From the NCBI GenBank assembly GCA_033085395.1, contig JANQBS010000092.1, positions 62,001 through 126,000 of the forward strand: DNA of 64,000 nucleotides. The letters run 5' to 3'. The notes under the pieces are model-generated. The model was given only the letters and a program-made list of their open reading frames with translations, was not told the DNA's origin and did no database searches. Below are positions 1 to 10,561 of this stretch, piece after piece (the first letter of the stretch is position 1; every line of letters starts with the position of its first letter). This DNA is from Xanthoparmelia taractica. Taxonomy: Eukaryota > Ascomycota > Lecanoromycetes > Lecanorales > Parmeliaceae. Position numbers and translations under genes: made by a program.

Positions 1-334
1 GCTATCTAGGCCTTTAGCGATGGTGACTGGGTCATCTGGAGGCAAGAGTCGGAGTTAGTGCTTTGAGTATTTGATTGGAAGGAGATAACATAGCCCATCA
101 TAGGACAGCCTTTGGCAGTAAAGGGGTTCTTCTGCTCTCGATACGCGTATTGAGAGCGAGTTAAAAATGGCACTCTAGAATCTACGTACGGAAGACAGCG
201 TCTTCGCTGTAGTGGGAGTAGGCCTCTTCGGACGGCTGAAGCTGGTAGAGCTTGAGGATATCATCGATGAGTTTCTGTTCACTGCTGGAGGGAGTGCGGG
301 TTGGGTGGGAACCCTGAGATGATTGGGTGGTCAT
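1..334 (-). CDS. SnoaL-like conserved fungal protein, 5' part only (cut by window edge)
   Basis: Two exons can be read on the minus strand: 334-190 (48 codons plus one base) and 35-1, separated by a 154-base intron (189-36) starting GTACGT and ending CAG. The spliced frame starts MTTQSSQGSH, has an acidic helix-like stretch (EQKLIDDILKLYQL), and runs across the junction into DAVFHDPVTIAKGLDS. A short N-terminal helix followed by a Y-x-x-D-A-V-F-x-D-P-V pattern is typical of small SnoaL/NTF2-like alpha+beta proteins in fungi, whose biochemical role is mostly unknown. The rest of the gene lies left of the window. The start is the only ATG giving this frame, and the join preserves the phase exactly. 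Family assignment is by motif memory, so it is less certain than the gene structure. Confidence 0.6.
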
Positions 335-953
335 TTTGTCGACGTTGTTGGCGTCGGCGAATTGTGGACGTGTACGCAGAGTTATTCAGAAGGGCTGTTG
401 AGTATAGAAAGTAGAAGCATAGAATTGTTTATATTCCTCTCATATTCATGAGGTCACTGTCAAACTCGAGTACAGTGACGTGGGCTGACATCACCATATC
501 TTCTTAATGCTCGTATTCGCTGAACGCGTGATCACGTGACAAACATTGAAAGTCCTCGGCAAGGTGCCAGAGGAAGCTGGCAGCGCAACAAGTGGATTCC
601 CCTAACCAACTCCGAGAGCAGAATCGAGGACGAAGTTCTTGGCTTCATGCATGGATCCCAGGTGGTGTTGAGTAAGAGTGCTACTCCTTGTTGCAGGCTA
701 CCTGCGACGCCTTTTCCTCCTCGGCCAATCGCAACGTATCCTACTCTAAGCAGATAAAAATCGAGAAGCCGGCGATTTGCGAAAAGGCCGCACCATTTGC
801 AATCGAGGCCGAGAATGATATAGCCGTCGCTGCATCAACAGTGACTTTGCTTCTGGCCATAGTCGACGTTGACGTTGATGTTGATGTTGCCGACATCAGT
901 CATATTCTCTCCTTTGTACGCCCTTATCTTAAGTGTGCTATGTACTGAGTGCT

Positions 954-1041
954 GTGAACGAAGATCTGTCCACCATAGTTGGACATTATCGTTTGTGTTG
1001 TGCCTGACCCACATTGTTGTGAACGAAAATCTGTCCACCAT
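954..1041. repeat. Imperfect 65-base tandem duplication
   Basis: The 23-base core GTGAACGAAGATCTGTCCACC(AT) at 954-976 recurs at 1019-1041 with one base changed (GAAGAT to GAAAAT). Similarity continues weakly past each core. The period is 65 bases. It has no open frame of interest; it could be a local duplication or a decayed minisatellite. Confidence 0.7.
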
Positions 1042-1558
1042 GTTTGCTCGTTGTCGGTTTACCACGTCGGAGTAGTGACGCTGGCAAGCATATTTCCATT
1101 TGCCATCCAGATTTCAAGGTGCCGCGCTCTCGACAACTTCATTTTGCACTGCATATGATGCCAGCTACTTCCTCGAAAATTGTATACCAGGTGGGAGTGA
1201 AAGACTACATGAGAAGAACAAAGGGGAACGGTAGAGCATGGCACAAGCCAATTAAAATAACAAGAACAGGTATCCCTTAAATACAGTAAACCTTACCTCA
1301 CCAAACAACAACAACCAACCCACTCACCGACACCCTCAGAAACAACCCTCAGGCTCATAGAAAGCGGCCATCTCGATACAACCCCCCTTCCTCGAGATCC
1401 ATCAGATCGGGACTTGGAGGGGCGTGACAATCCAGTTGCCGTAAACGTTCGCCAGATCCACCGCTTTTCAGAGACCTCCTAGCCTTCCTGACCCCAAGCA
1501 AAAAAATACCTTATGTTTCTTACCGATGCCTCGCCGGGAGATTTACTCCAATCTTATT

Positions 1559-1578
1559 GGATGGATGGATGGATGGAT
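1559..1578. repeat. GGAT tetranucleotide microsatellite, five units
   Basis: Five consecutive GGAT units immediately left of the AT-rich transposon relic. Confidence 0.9.
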
Positions 1579-1865
1579 CGCTGGCCTTTGATATCGATGC
1601 TGCGCAGGGGTTTGGGGAGTACACCGCTGTGCAAGCGGAGAAGAAATTGAAGCTTAGTGGCGGAGTGCCGGAGGCCAGAAAAGCCCAATGGAGGAAAGCA
1701 AACGGAGAAGAGAACGTGGGGGCTTCGGGGATCATTTCGTGCATACATATATCCCATCCTCTGGCAGGGTTCACAATTCAGGGGTTCAGCCCTACTCTCC
1801 GTCCCGCAACCATCAAAAATAAAAACAACGCGTCCAACAGTCACATAAATCAAATAAATCACATT

Positions 1866-3892
1866 ATGCCTCGTAATAAGACGTCCAATGATCTAGATCA
1901 CGTAAAAAAGGATCCTAAGCCTTCTGAGACCCCAAAAGAACGTCCCCCAAGGCCCTAATCATTGCCTAAGTATAAATTAGTAAAAATCAAGCAGCCATAA
2001 ACTAATGGCGAGAGTCAATTGCCTGATACTATTGCTTCAGATAATGCGTATGCGATATTCAATCTATTCTTTAGTAATAAGGCCATTGCGACACTCGTAC
2101 TCCATATCAATAAATACGCTTTTCTAAATCCTAGGCCTAAAAACCCTAAGACACGCACTTAATTCTCAATTATAATTAAAGAATTTCGAGTCTATTTAAG
2201 AGCGAGTATTTAAATAAGTTTACACATCGAATTAAGTATTCCAGAGTTCTAAAATACTAATCCTCTTAAGGAACCTATTTATAAATAAATGTTCAAATAT
2301 ATTGACCTAAAAAGATAACAACAAATAGATCGATTTTTTCACATCTCGAGGCCTCAATCAATAGGCCATCAAGAGACTTTATTTGCGAAACTCGAATCAC
2401 TAAGTAATACGCTTAAACAGGCCTTTAAGAAGTACTAAAAAACGAGCACTTATTTAGCTATGAATAAGACAATTCAGAGATTTATAGGTCGGGCTAAAGA
2501 AATTGTTAATATTTCTAGCAAATCCATATCGAAAGGCTTTAAAATTTGAGTTTTAGTCAATAAGGGTTACGTTTTTAATTGAATGTATTATGCCAAGGGT
2601 CAAAACAAAGGCGATGAACCTTAAGATATTAACGATTATTAAATCAAGTGGCTAGAATTCAATCAAACCCAAGTCGTGATTCTAAACTTATTAACTCAAG
2701 ACGGCATTGCTAAAAATTATTCTTATATTGTTTAGCTAGATAATCTATTCACGTTAGCCCGATTACTAGCATAGCTTAATAATAAAGAATTTAAGGGTGC
2801 TGAGACTATACGTATCACGAAAACGAGTCGTAAAGAATTAAAGGCCAAAGATGATATTAAGGCTCAACGGAAGCAATAAGAGCTCAATCGAGGCCTAGAT
2901 TAGAGACTTACGAAGCTTAAAATCAAGTGAAACGCCGTTCTCGAGTGAGATAGACTCTATAAGAGACTATTAAGTGATAAGAGAATAATAAAATTCGCCT
3001 AAAAGAATCAGAATATAGTGCTATTTATGAGTATTATTTCAAATAATCGAAAAATTATAAATCGTCTCCGTCGCAGGCCAGCAAAAATAGCTACGAATAC
3101 ACGTACTTCTAGGGCTATATTTGGGGAAATAACGACAAAAGAGCTTAATATCCCCGAGTTTATTAATATGTACAATTATTACATGAATAAGGTTGATAAC
3201 GCTAATTAATTACGATATTATTATTCTACTTAGCGAGTGCATTTTAAGAGTTGAAAGCCACTGTGACACTTTCTATTAGATACCACTATCGTAAATAACT
3301 ACAAACTCCATTATTATTTATCTAAAGAATCACGTTATTAGTTATAAATTCACTATAGTTAGCGAGAATTCCGTATCAGACTTATCAATTAATTATTTGA
3401 GTATTCGAAGCGTCTCTCTAATAAATCCTGCTTCGTTAAGAGTACTCTATTATTACGAGTTTATTCAGCAGCTACGCGTGATTATGAGTACCTAGAACAT
3501 ATAGGAAATAAGCTATTATTATGCGTGATTTGCTTGAATACTGAGAGAAAATCGTTAAAATTAATTAAAATTCGAAAATGTCACGGTTTTGGTATCTGCT
3601 CTCCGAATGCCAAGCCGGTGTGGATCAATGTTACTCCGGAGAAGAGTTTTCAGAGCATTCGTAGCATATTTGAACAATGGAAGCAGTCAATCCCACTACA
3701 CGTCCATTCGTTCGTGACAGAAAACCTCTCCAGAAATTATCTATCAACAGCGTTAGATCACGGGGTTTGGATCAAAGAAAACGACGACAGCGTACACCAA
3801 GGAGTCGCTATGGATGTAAGCTATGTGGGATCCATCTATGTAATTATATTGCGTGTTGGAAGGATCATATTGATGCTATTCCTAAGTAAATA
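1866..3892 (+). mobile_element. RIP-degraded piggyBac-type transposase relic (DDE_Tnp_1_7 family)
   Basis: Read on the plus strand, this AT-rich block gives one long but broken protein. Many stop codons stand where Trp or Gln would be expected, as RIP (C to T at CpA on either strand) produces. About 2050-2130 translates as NAYAIFNLFFSNKAIATLVL, resembling the start of fungal piggyBac transposases. About 3165-3215 gives NMYNYYMNKVDNAN followed by a stop and LRYYYS, matching the conserved YMNGVDxADQLRSYY region. The frame 3677-3889 ends with a Cys/His cluster (CKLCGIHLCNY then ACWKDHIDAI), the zinc-binding C-terminal domain of this family. PiggyBac enzymes move DNA by cut-and-paste at TTAA sites. 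No terminal inverted repeats or TTAA duplication could be fixed, so the edges are the limits of recognisable coding. The copy cannot encode an active transposase. Confidence 0.8.
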
Positions 3893-4087
3893 TTTTGGTG
3901 GGGGAATGCCAAGCATTTGTGAACCCCAGGCGCCAGAGGATGGGATACAGAGTGGGAAAGGGATGCGTGGTGGAATTAGAAAACAGAATCAATGAAACTG
4001 CGTACAATTGACATAAATTTGAGTCTATTATGCTTGTATAAATATAACCGCTGATCAATATGGTAATCCTAGAATGCAAAGTTCTGA

Positions 4088-7000
4088 TCATATATCCTCT
4101 ACCCACTCCATATTATCAAGTTCTTGCCTCGTCACCAGCGTAGGCTTGCCAGCACACCATTTCAGCACAACGGCTCCCAGACCCTTTGCTTGAGGATCCC
4201 ACCACATTTTCGCAACGAAGTACTTATGAATCAACGCCTTCTTATGGCGGTCTCCCATGGGCTGAGGCGACTTATACTCCAGTAACCGCCAGTCCCACAG
4301 AGCCACCACTCGCGGATGCCAATCCACGATGTGATGTAAGAGCGCTGCAACATAGCGGCCGACGGCATCGGGGTCATTGGACTCAACTAATACGACGACT
4401 TCATACCGAGGTTTCGACTTGAATCTTGAGCTAGGAGTTTTGGCTGAAGATCTTCTAGGGAACGGTAGGGCCGATTTATAATGATCGAACAGAAGCTCGT
4501 TTACTTCGTGAGTCTGGTGGACTAGATCTGGGCTCAACATCACGTCACACTCTTTTATGTTCGGAATCTGCATGCTCGAGGCCGCATCAGCAGTACTCGG
4601 AGGGGTCAGAAGGCTCGGGGCTTTTGTCTCAGCCCTGTTATGTGGTAAAGATGGTGCTGACAAAGAGTTCTCGAATGCGGTCTGCTGTGTCGCATCACTA
4701 GAAGTCAATTCGGAAGCAGTTGTCTCTCGTGCGGGCGGTGATTCGACGAATTTCCTAGATGTGTTATTCCTCCGGCTTGTATGCCCATTTGAGTCAACCG
4801 CAATTTTACGCACGAGGGGAAAGTGTCTTGTCGCGCGGCTCCTCACTTCAAGAGCGTCCGTAGATTGGACCGAGAGATGTGGTCGGGACAGATTCGGGAT
4901 CTCACATAAAGGCTCCTTGAGAGTTGGGGAACGCATGTTGTTGATGGACTTGGGCTCAATCTTTGAGTTTTGGATAGGAAGGCGCCGTGCTTTCTTCGCG
5001 GTCCTGAGAGACTCTTCCTTGTCACCACCTTCCGCGCTGCGCTTCCTTGAGTGCCCACGCAAGTCTTTGCCAAGCCTGATCGTTTTCCGATTATCGAATG
5101 TGACGCCACTGCTTTTCGACAATAGTGAAGAGTTCGGTGGTGTCTGCAGAGTCCCATCACTTATAATGCTGCCCATTGAGTGTTTTGGTTCAGGTCGTTC
5201 GACGACATCACCATCGCTAAGCCTCAGTTCTTGGTCTCGCATTTCTCCAGTGTCCATCCGTACAAGCGGTGGAGGAGCAGCTGTTCGTAGACGCCGAGTT
5301 GCCCTTGGTATAGCAGCCTCCACGCGTGGTATCACTAATTGGTGATCATCTTCTTCATCGTCAGTGGAGTCCCAAGACATCATCTTTCCTCTGGCGCCGC
5401 GATCGATTTCATTAAGTTTCTCAACCCATTTCGCAATGTCATCAGACAAGTCTCCCGTAGGGACCGTTCTGGCTTCGGCTGCCATGCGCTGTAGCTCATC
5501 AAGGTCGACAGTGTCTCTCCAGTCTTTATCCAAACGGACCTTCATGAGGCGTGGGAACCGGAGGGTGAAAATATCACGATTTGGCGATTTGTCAAAGCCG
5601 CTGCCCGCAACATCGAAGACGAAGGGTTCTCGGAAGAGGACATTCATTGACGTCAGCCCCCGTGCCATCTCGACATCGAAGATCTCCCAAGTTTCAGGAA
5701 ACTCCGTACCCATAGCTCTGAGACCCCCTCTCTCGGTCAGCATTTTCATGTCTTCCCTCTTGATGCAATCCTTGACTTGGTCAAAGACGAAGAAATGAGG
5801 CTTCTCGCCATCACGCAAGACTGCCGCTTTGTTCCTCAGACAGCCAATGTGGAAGTGCGTCCAGCGTATATTCATACCGTCGTATTTCTCTGCTTCAGTG
5901 ACGTTATAGCCAGCACCAACAACGGCGAAGTCAGCAGTATCTCCCAGACCTTTGATGCAGTCTTTCTTCAACTTGACCCAGCGACTTGGGAACGTACGCT
6001 GGCCAGACTTTCCTAAGTCGAAATAAGGCTCATCGGACGGTTTCATGACCAGACCTTCCCACCGTTGAACAAATGCCAAGGCGAGAGCCTTTTTGAGTTT
6101 CTCTGGTCCTGTTGGTCTATCAAAGCGGACGTGCTTTTGCCATACTATGTCTGCGCGGCCCTTGATGGGTTTTACTAGCCTCTCTAGGAGCTGTCGCCTC
6201 CTCTTGTGCGGTTTGTGAACGACTGGATTATCATCAACAAGCATAACGTCGTAATACATGATCATCAAGTGTTCCCAAGGGTGTGGTCTGCACTCAATTA
6301 GCACCAAGTCTACGTGGTATGGGGGATAAATGCCTACTGAGAATCCAACTCAGTACCCAGAAAGCTGCCCGATCTTGAAACATGCTTCCGTAGCTTATGG
6401 AATTCCAAGATTTCTTTTGCCTTATCGCTCCAAACCAAAAGCTCCCCTTCCAGAATGCATTTTTCGATAAAGCCACAACCGCGATGTCCGATGCGCAGAC
6501 TGTTCTTGATCGCCTCATGAACACCCTTTCGATCCGATGTAGAGTCTTTGCCACTCTTCGAGAAAATTTGAACACAATCCTCACCATTGGACAGATCGAT
6601 ATGAATCTGGCAATACTCTCCATCATGCTTCTTTTCGATGCTCATAGTCCTTCCATCAATCACCGATACAGCATGTTTGACTCCACCCTTAGCTTTCACC
6701 CATGTCGGTGGACCAAGTTTGACGCCTATCCTAGGCTGAAGCAAATGGGCGTCATTCACAGGAGGCTTGCTCAAGGTACGTTGATTGAAGTCAGTCATCT
6801 GGGAAGCGGGTAAGCCTCTGAGCTCGCTGATGGCGGCCCCGAAGTCGTCGTACATTTGCATGGCTGTGGGTAGACGAGCGTCAAGGTGATGGTAGACCAT
6901 GCCCTCGGAGAGATTCAGGCAGGAATAATCTTTCAGGATCATCCGGGTAAACCACTTGGCTTCTCTGGACTGCATTCGCTTATAAGTCTGCCCCAAGATC

Positions 7001-7512
7001 TTCAAAACTTCTCGATCCTCTTCGACCTCGCGAAAGCTGTCCCTGTGCCCTTTGACCTTTGGCCCAGAAAATCGACATTTTGCCGCAATTGTGGCGAGTG
7101 CCTTGTCTACTTGCTCGAGAGTAAGCTGGTTCATCGGCTGTTCAGGGAACTCCGCTTGCCGAAGAACACGCTCCACGCAATCACAGAGACTTCCTCGGCC
7201 GGGTCTCTGCCATTGATCTAGAATCTCCAACCTATCTTTTCCAAGGCCAAGACATCTCTTCAGTAGTTTGGTCAGACGTGGAAGCTTGATAGCATAGACG
7301 CGGTCCGTACGCTTTTCGGGGAAGAGTGCGGAAAGTAAGGCGACAAGGTCGATGTCAGGTGAATTGATGGATATTTGGCGAGCGTTGAACCATTGCTTGA
7401 TAGATTCCCGGTACCGCTGCTGGCGATATGCTGGCAGGAGCGGTGGGTCTCGCCTCGATAACCCTTCGAGGCCAGAGAGCAGGCTACATAAGTGGACGAA
7501 GAGGATAGGCAT
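4088..7512 (-). CDS. ATP-dependent DNA ligase-domain protein, LIG4-related
   Basis: Two exons, 7512-6338 and 6287-4088, join across a 50-base intron (6337-6288) with a GCTAATT branch site; the predicted protein is 1124 aa. The N-terminal 240 residues resemble the helical DNA-binding domain of ligase IV. Motif I is EKKHDGEY with the nucleotidyl-accepting Lys at about 295. Motif III lies just after the splice junction (EHLMIMYYDVMLVDD), motif IV is WEGLVMKP (about 468-475) and motif V is WVKLKKD (about 495-501). An OB-fold-like region follows to about residue 670, then about 350 low-complexity residues, then a conserved last 105 residues (VVVLVESNDPDAVGRYVAAL, VVALWDWRLLE) that may be a divergent BRCT-like fold. 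All residues needed for ligation are present, so it is probably active in DNA end joining or repair. It lacks an obvious tandem BRCT pair, so I do not call it LIG4 itself. The start is the first ATG before the conserved N-terminus. Confidence 0.82.
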
Positions 7513-9279
7513 TATGCAGTGGGTTGGAAAGCAGATAGAGCATGATGTAATTCAATCAACGACCAAAAGGAAGAAATAGAGACAAGACAGCAAGTGAGCA
7601 ACAAGAAGCAAAAGAATTAACATAGATATACAAGCAACACCAAACACCCACCCTAATTCATGCCCGTCTTTTTATGCTGTTGGTGATGAAAGTGACACTT
7701 TTCAATAATGAAGTTATTAACGGAGAAAGTTACACAGGGATAAATGATGTTCACGCGTTTAGCTTCCCCACGCCATCACGTGCGCACTAACCCAAAGTAA
7801 ATTGGCATCCTTGGCGGTCCAGAACAATCACTCTTTCCAAGCTCATGCTTCTAGGACAGTAGCACCATAGGCCGGCAATAACCTCAGGAAGCAGGCTCGT
7901 TGCATAGCCACTCACCTCTCTGTTCTGCCAAGTATCCTTTCGTCCCATTGTGAAAACAACACCAACACCATCCTAGGCAGGACCTGTCTTTTCACAATCG
8001 TCCTCTTACTCGCGCTGCCAAAACTGGGCCAGTACATGTCGGTTATTAGAGTAGTGCGTCGGGGATACCGACTGGTCACGTCGACCCATTTGGATTAATG
8101 GTCATTTGCACAATCGTCCTTACAAGAGGCAGATAGCGCAAATGAGCTACATCGACACCTTCGAAGCTTGGGTAAACAGTTGAAAATATACTTCTTGTCC
8201 AGTGTTCCATTCCACCTACCAACTCAGGTTCCTCTGAATCTCCTCCCTTTTCATGAGTCCTTCCGAGACCTGAGTATGAAACCTTTTCCTTTCTAAAAGC
8301 TATACGAAATAGCAGTTGCCTACGCATAGACGCCTACCCCTTGCCAACAGCCTCCCTACAGGTCAACTGCATCAGGACAGCAAATTCTCTCAAGCTGCAA
8401 CTACCGAAATAGAATCAACGCAATTATGCTGTCACAAGATCCCTTAGGTCTTCTATCATCAAGTGGGGTCCAATACGAGGCACCCAATACAACTGTTTGC
8501 GACATGGGGCACGCTTGTATTGCAGTGAACTGATTGCATTGTAATCTATTATCGACAAGCCTTCCCAGTCTGACAACTCCATGCCGTTTGCTACTGTGAT
8601 AAGCCAAGCCAGAACACACTCGCCTGAAGCACACCACCTTCAGTGTCTCATTTTTTGGCCCAAGAATATCATGACTCAAATGTGTTCATATCATGACAGA
8701 TGGAGCAAAAATTGCAAACCATGGAGAGCACTTCCTCTGCTCAAGTCGAACCACAAGTAGTACCCCAGAATCACCTCGGCCAAACGTTCCAGCACTCTGA
8801 AAGGCAAGCGAGCTCGACCAGTAGACATACACCGAAGTCAGTCAATACCGGAAGCTCTACTCACTATGATACACTGGGCAGTGAATGTTCAGCCCTGCAT
8901 TATACTCGACAATTTTTTGGCTCGAATTTGTAGACATACACCGAAGTCAGTCAATACAAAGAGCGCAGAGTGAGAGTGCGAGTAACGTGGGCGAAGTATG
9001 ATGAGGGTTCGTGGAGAGATGATGTTGAATGGGAAAAGTGCTGTAATAGTAATGTATGACGGCGTCCTAGGGTGAGTCCAGGTGCCGCCGCTGCTGCCAT
9101 TTGGAGCAGCGTTGATAGATCCATGACGAAGATGTGGGAACGCCAAATGTGAGGACGTCATAGGGAGACATCAGTTTGATATAGCAGTAAAGCAATAATG
9201 GTGGCGGCAATGTCGAAAGGCAAACTCCAGCATGCAAGATAGACCGAAAAGGAAAGGCGTGATTGATGTGAATTATTTC
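7513..9279. other. Intergenic region with a perfect 28-base direct repeat
   Basis: About 1.8 kb with no convincing gene on either strand. The longest frames (8401-8679 minus, 8700-8933 plus) have no conserved motif and unremarkable composition. The region nearest 7512 should hold the ligase-like gene's promoter. The only structure seen is the direct repeat at 8821-8848 and 8930-8957. Confidence 0.5.
8821..8957. repeat. Perfect 28-base direct repeat, 109-base period
   Basis: Positions 8821-8848 and 8930-8957 are identical over 28 bases (beginning GTAGACATACACCGAAGTCA); the flanking bases differ on both sides. One stop of a short open frame lies inside the second copy. No inverted repeats or target duplication characteristic of a transposon were seen around it. 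Confidence 0.9.
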
Positions 9280-10561
9280 TCAAGCCAACAGCGACTGAGG
9301 ACCAACACCATCTGTCTCGAGTCCTTGAGCATCCGCATCATCGTCGCCCTTCGCGCTCTCACTTTCCCAGATCTGGATCTCGGCGGTCTCCTTCGAACCC
9401 TCTTTATCAACAGCCAGGTCAGCATCAGCGGCAGGAGCAGTCTTCGCTGCGAAACGAGCGATGACATCTTCCCATCCAGCTTGAGCTTCAGTCGCGGCAT
9501 TGGCACGAGGATGAGGTGGTGAGAATGGCTGCTGGCTGTTGATGGCGGTCAGTAGCTTATCCACGATCTGCTCGGACGAGTCTTCAGCAGGGACAATGAT
9601 GCAAGAAGATGCATCACAGCCTTCGGCGTAAAAGTCCTTGGCGTCAAGGTCTCCAAGCGGTTCGCGAGTCTCCTCAGTCATCATGTCCCTTCTGGTGGCG
9701 GTGACTGGGGTAGCTGAGACCACGGCAGCAGGGCCATCGGTGGGTGGAATATTTTCTTTGTTGTCCTTGTCACCTTTAGACGCGCTGCTCTCATCATCAG
9801 AGATGTCAAGAGTGCCGGTGGAGTGCTCCATCAGATTAGTCAACTCATCGTCTTTAGTGTCTTCATGAATGACGAATTGCCATCCCTTGCCATGTGTGGG
9901 CTTGGACTTGTATTTGGGCACGGTGCCGGCGAGGGCGGCGTCAATAGAAAAAGGCAGTCCAGTGGTGGACTCGACAGCAGAGGAAGATGGAGGATTGACA
10001 CGAGTGAAAGAGTTGGTGGTCATACGACGACGCGATAGTATTCCGATACGCTTGTGCTTTGGGGAGCGCCCGGCAGGAGCAGGGGCTGAAGATGGCTCGG
10101 CACGTCGCTTCATTCCAGCAGTAGGGGTTACTGAGTCTTCTGCCTTTCGCTTTTGGCCGGCTGCTGGGGCACGCTCGATATATTGAGCAGGTTGGGTTGG
10201 GGGAGGAGCAAAGAGTGGGGCGTCATTGGACTTGGTCAAGTCAAAGTCAAAGGCTCGACCTTTCTTGGAGGGCGATGAGAAGATGAGAGGGTCAATATTC
10301 TCCGAGTCGACGTCGTCGAACTCGGCCGGAGCGTGACGCTTGAGGGTAGACGGAGTAGTGCTAGCCAGAGCTGTTTGGCGTGTCAATTATGCTCTTCAAC
10401 GCTTTGATCAAGCTTGTTGGATAAACATAAGAGGATGTGAAAGTCCCAATCGACCTACCATTCTGCTTGTTCTTGATGTTTATCATGTTTCTAAGTCTAG
10501 CTCCGCCCAGGGAAGCAAATGGCAGACGTGCTGGGGAAGCCATGGTTGTGACAGTCGTCAT
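9280..10561 (-). CDS. Conserved fungal nuclear-type protein with KEN box, function unknown
   Basis: Exons 10561-10459 and 10370-9280 (intron 10458-10371, GTAGGT..ACAG) give a 397-aa protein. The short first exon encodes MTTVTTMASPARLPFASLGG and a basic helix (RNMINIKNKQN) that continues into NALASTTPSTLKRH. The protein is largely disordered and basic/acidic in patches: a KRKAED nuclear-localisation-like motif (about 109-114), a basic RSPKHKRIGILSRRR stretch (about 136-150), a conserved-looking block GLPFSIDAALAGTVPKY (about 172-188), then WQFVIHED and ELTNLMEHSTGTLDISDDE. A KEN tripeptide in DNKENIPP (about residues 239-241) resembles an APC/C degradation signal. I do not recognise a named family. 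The composition suggests a nuclear, possibly cell-cycle-regulated protein; that is inference. Only the spliced start gives the conserved INIKNKQNAL junction. Confidence 0.7.

Larger units (their letters stand above)
335..1865. other. Gene-poor tract with small repeats, no supported gene
   Basis: No frame here looks like a conserved protein. Visible features are a GTTGAC/GTTGAT hexamer run at about 862-888, an imperfect 65-base tandem duplication (23-base cores at 954-976 and 1019-1041), a CA-rich stretch at about 1295-1370 that resembles a fungal 5' leader, and five GGAT units at 1559-1578. An open frame of 133 codons at 1557-1958 runs into the transposon relic and matches nothing I know. Confidence 0.5.

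Noticed and set aside
865..888. GTTGAC/GTTGAT hexamer run as a possible coding Val-Asp repeat
   Set aside because: The frames containing it (688-948) have no other protein-like features.
4557..5345. 262-codon plus-strand frame opposite the ligase-like gene
   Set aside because: It is the complement of the Ser-rich low-complexity part of the ligase gene and has no motif of its own.
6288..6350. Alternative 47-base ligase intron joining FLD-LVLIEC
   Set aside because: It breaks the family sequence; the 50-base intron restores GTELDSQPHPWEHLM and contains a proper branch site.
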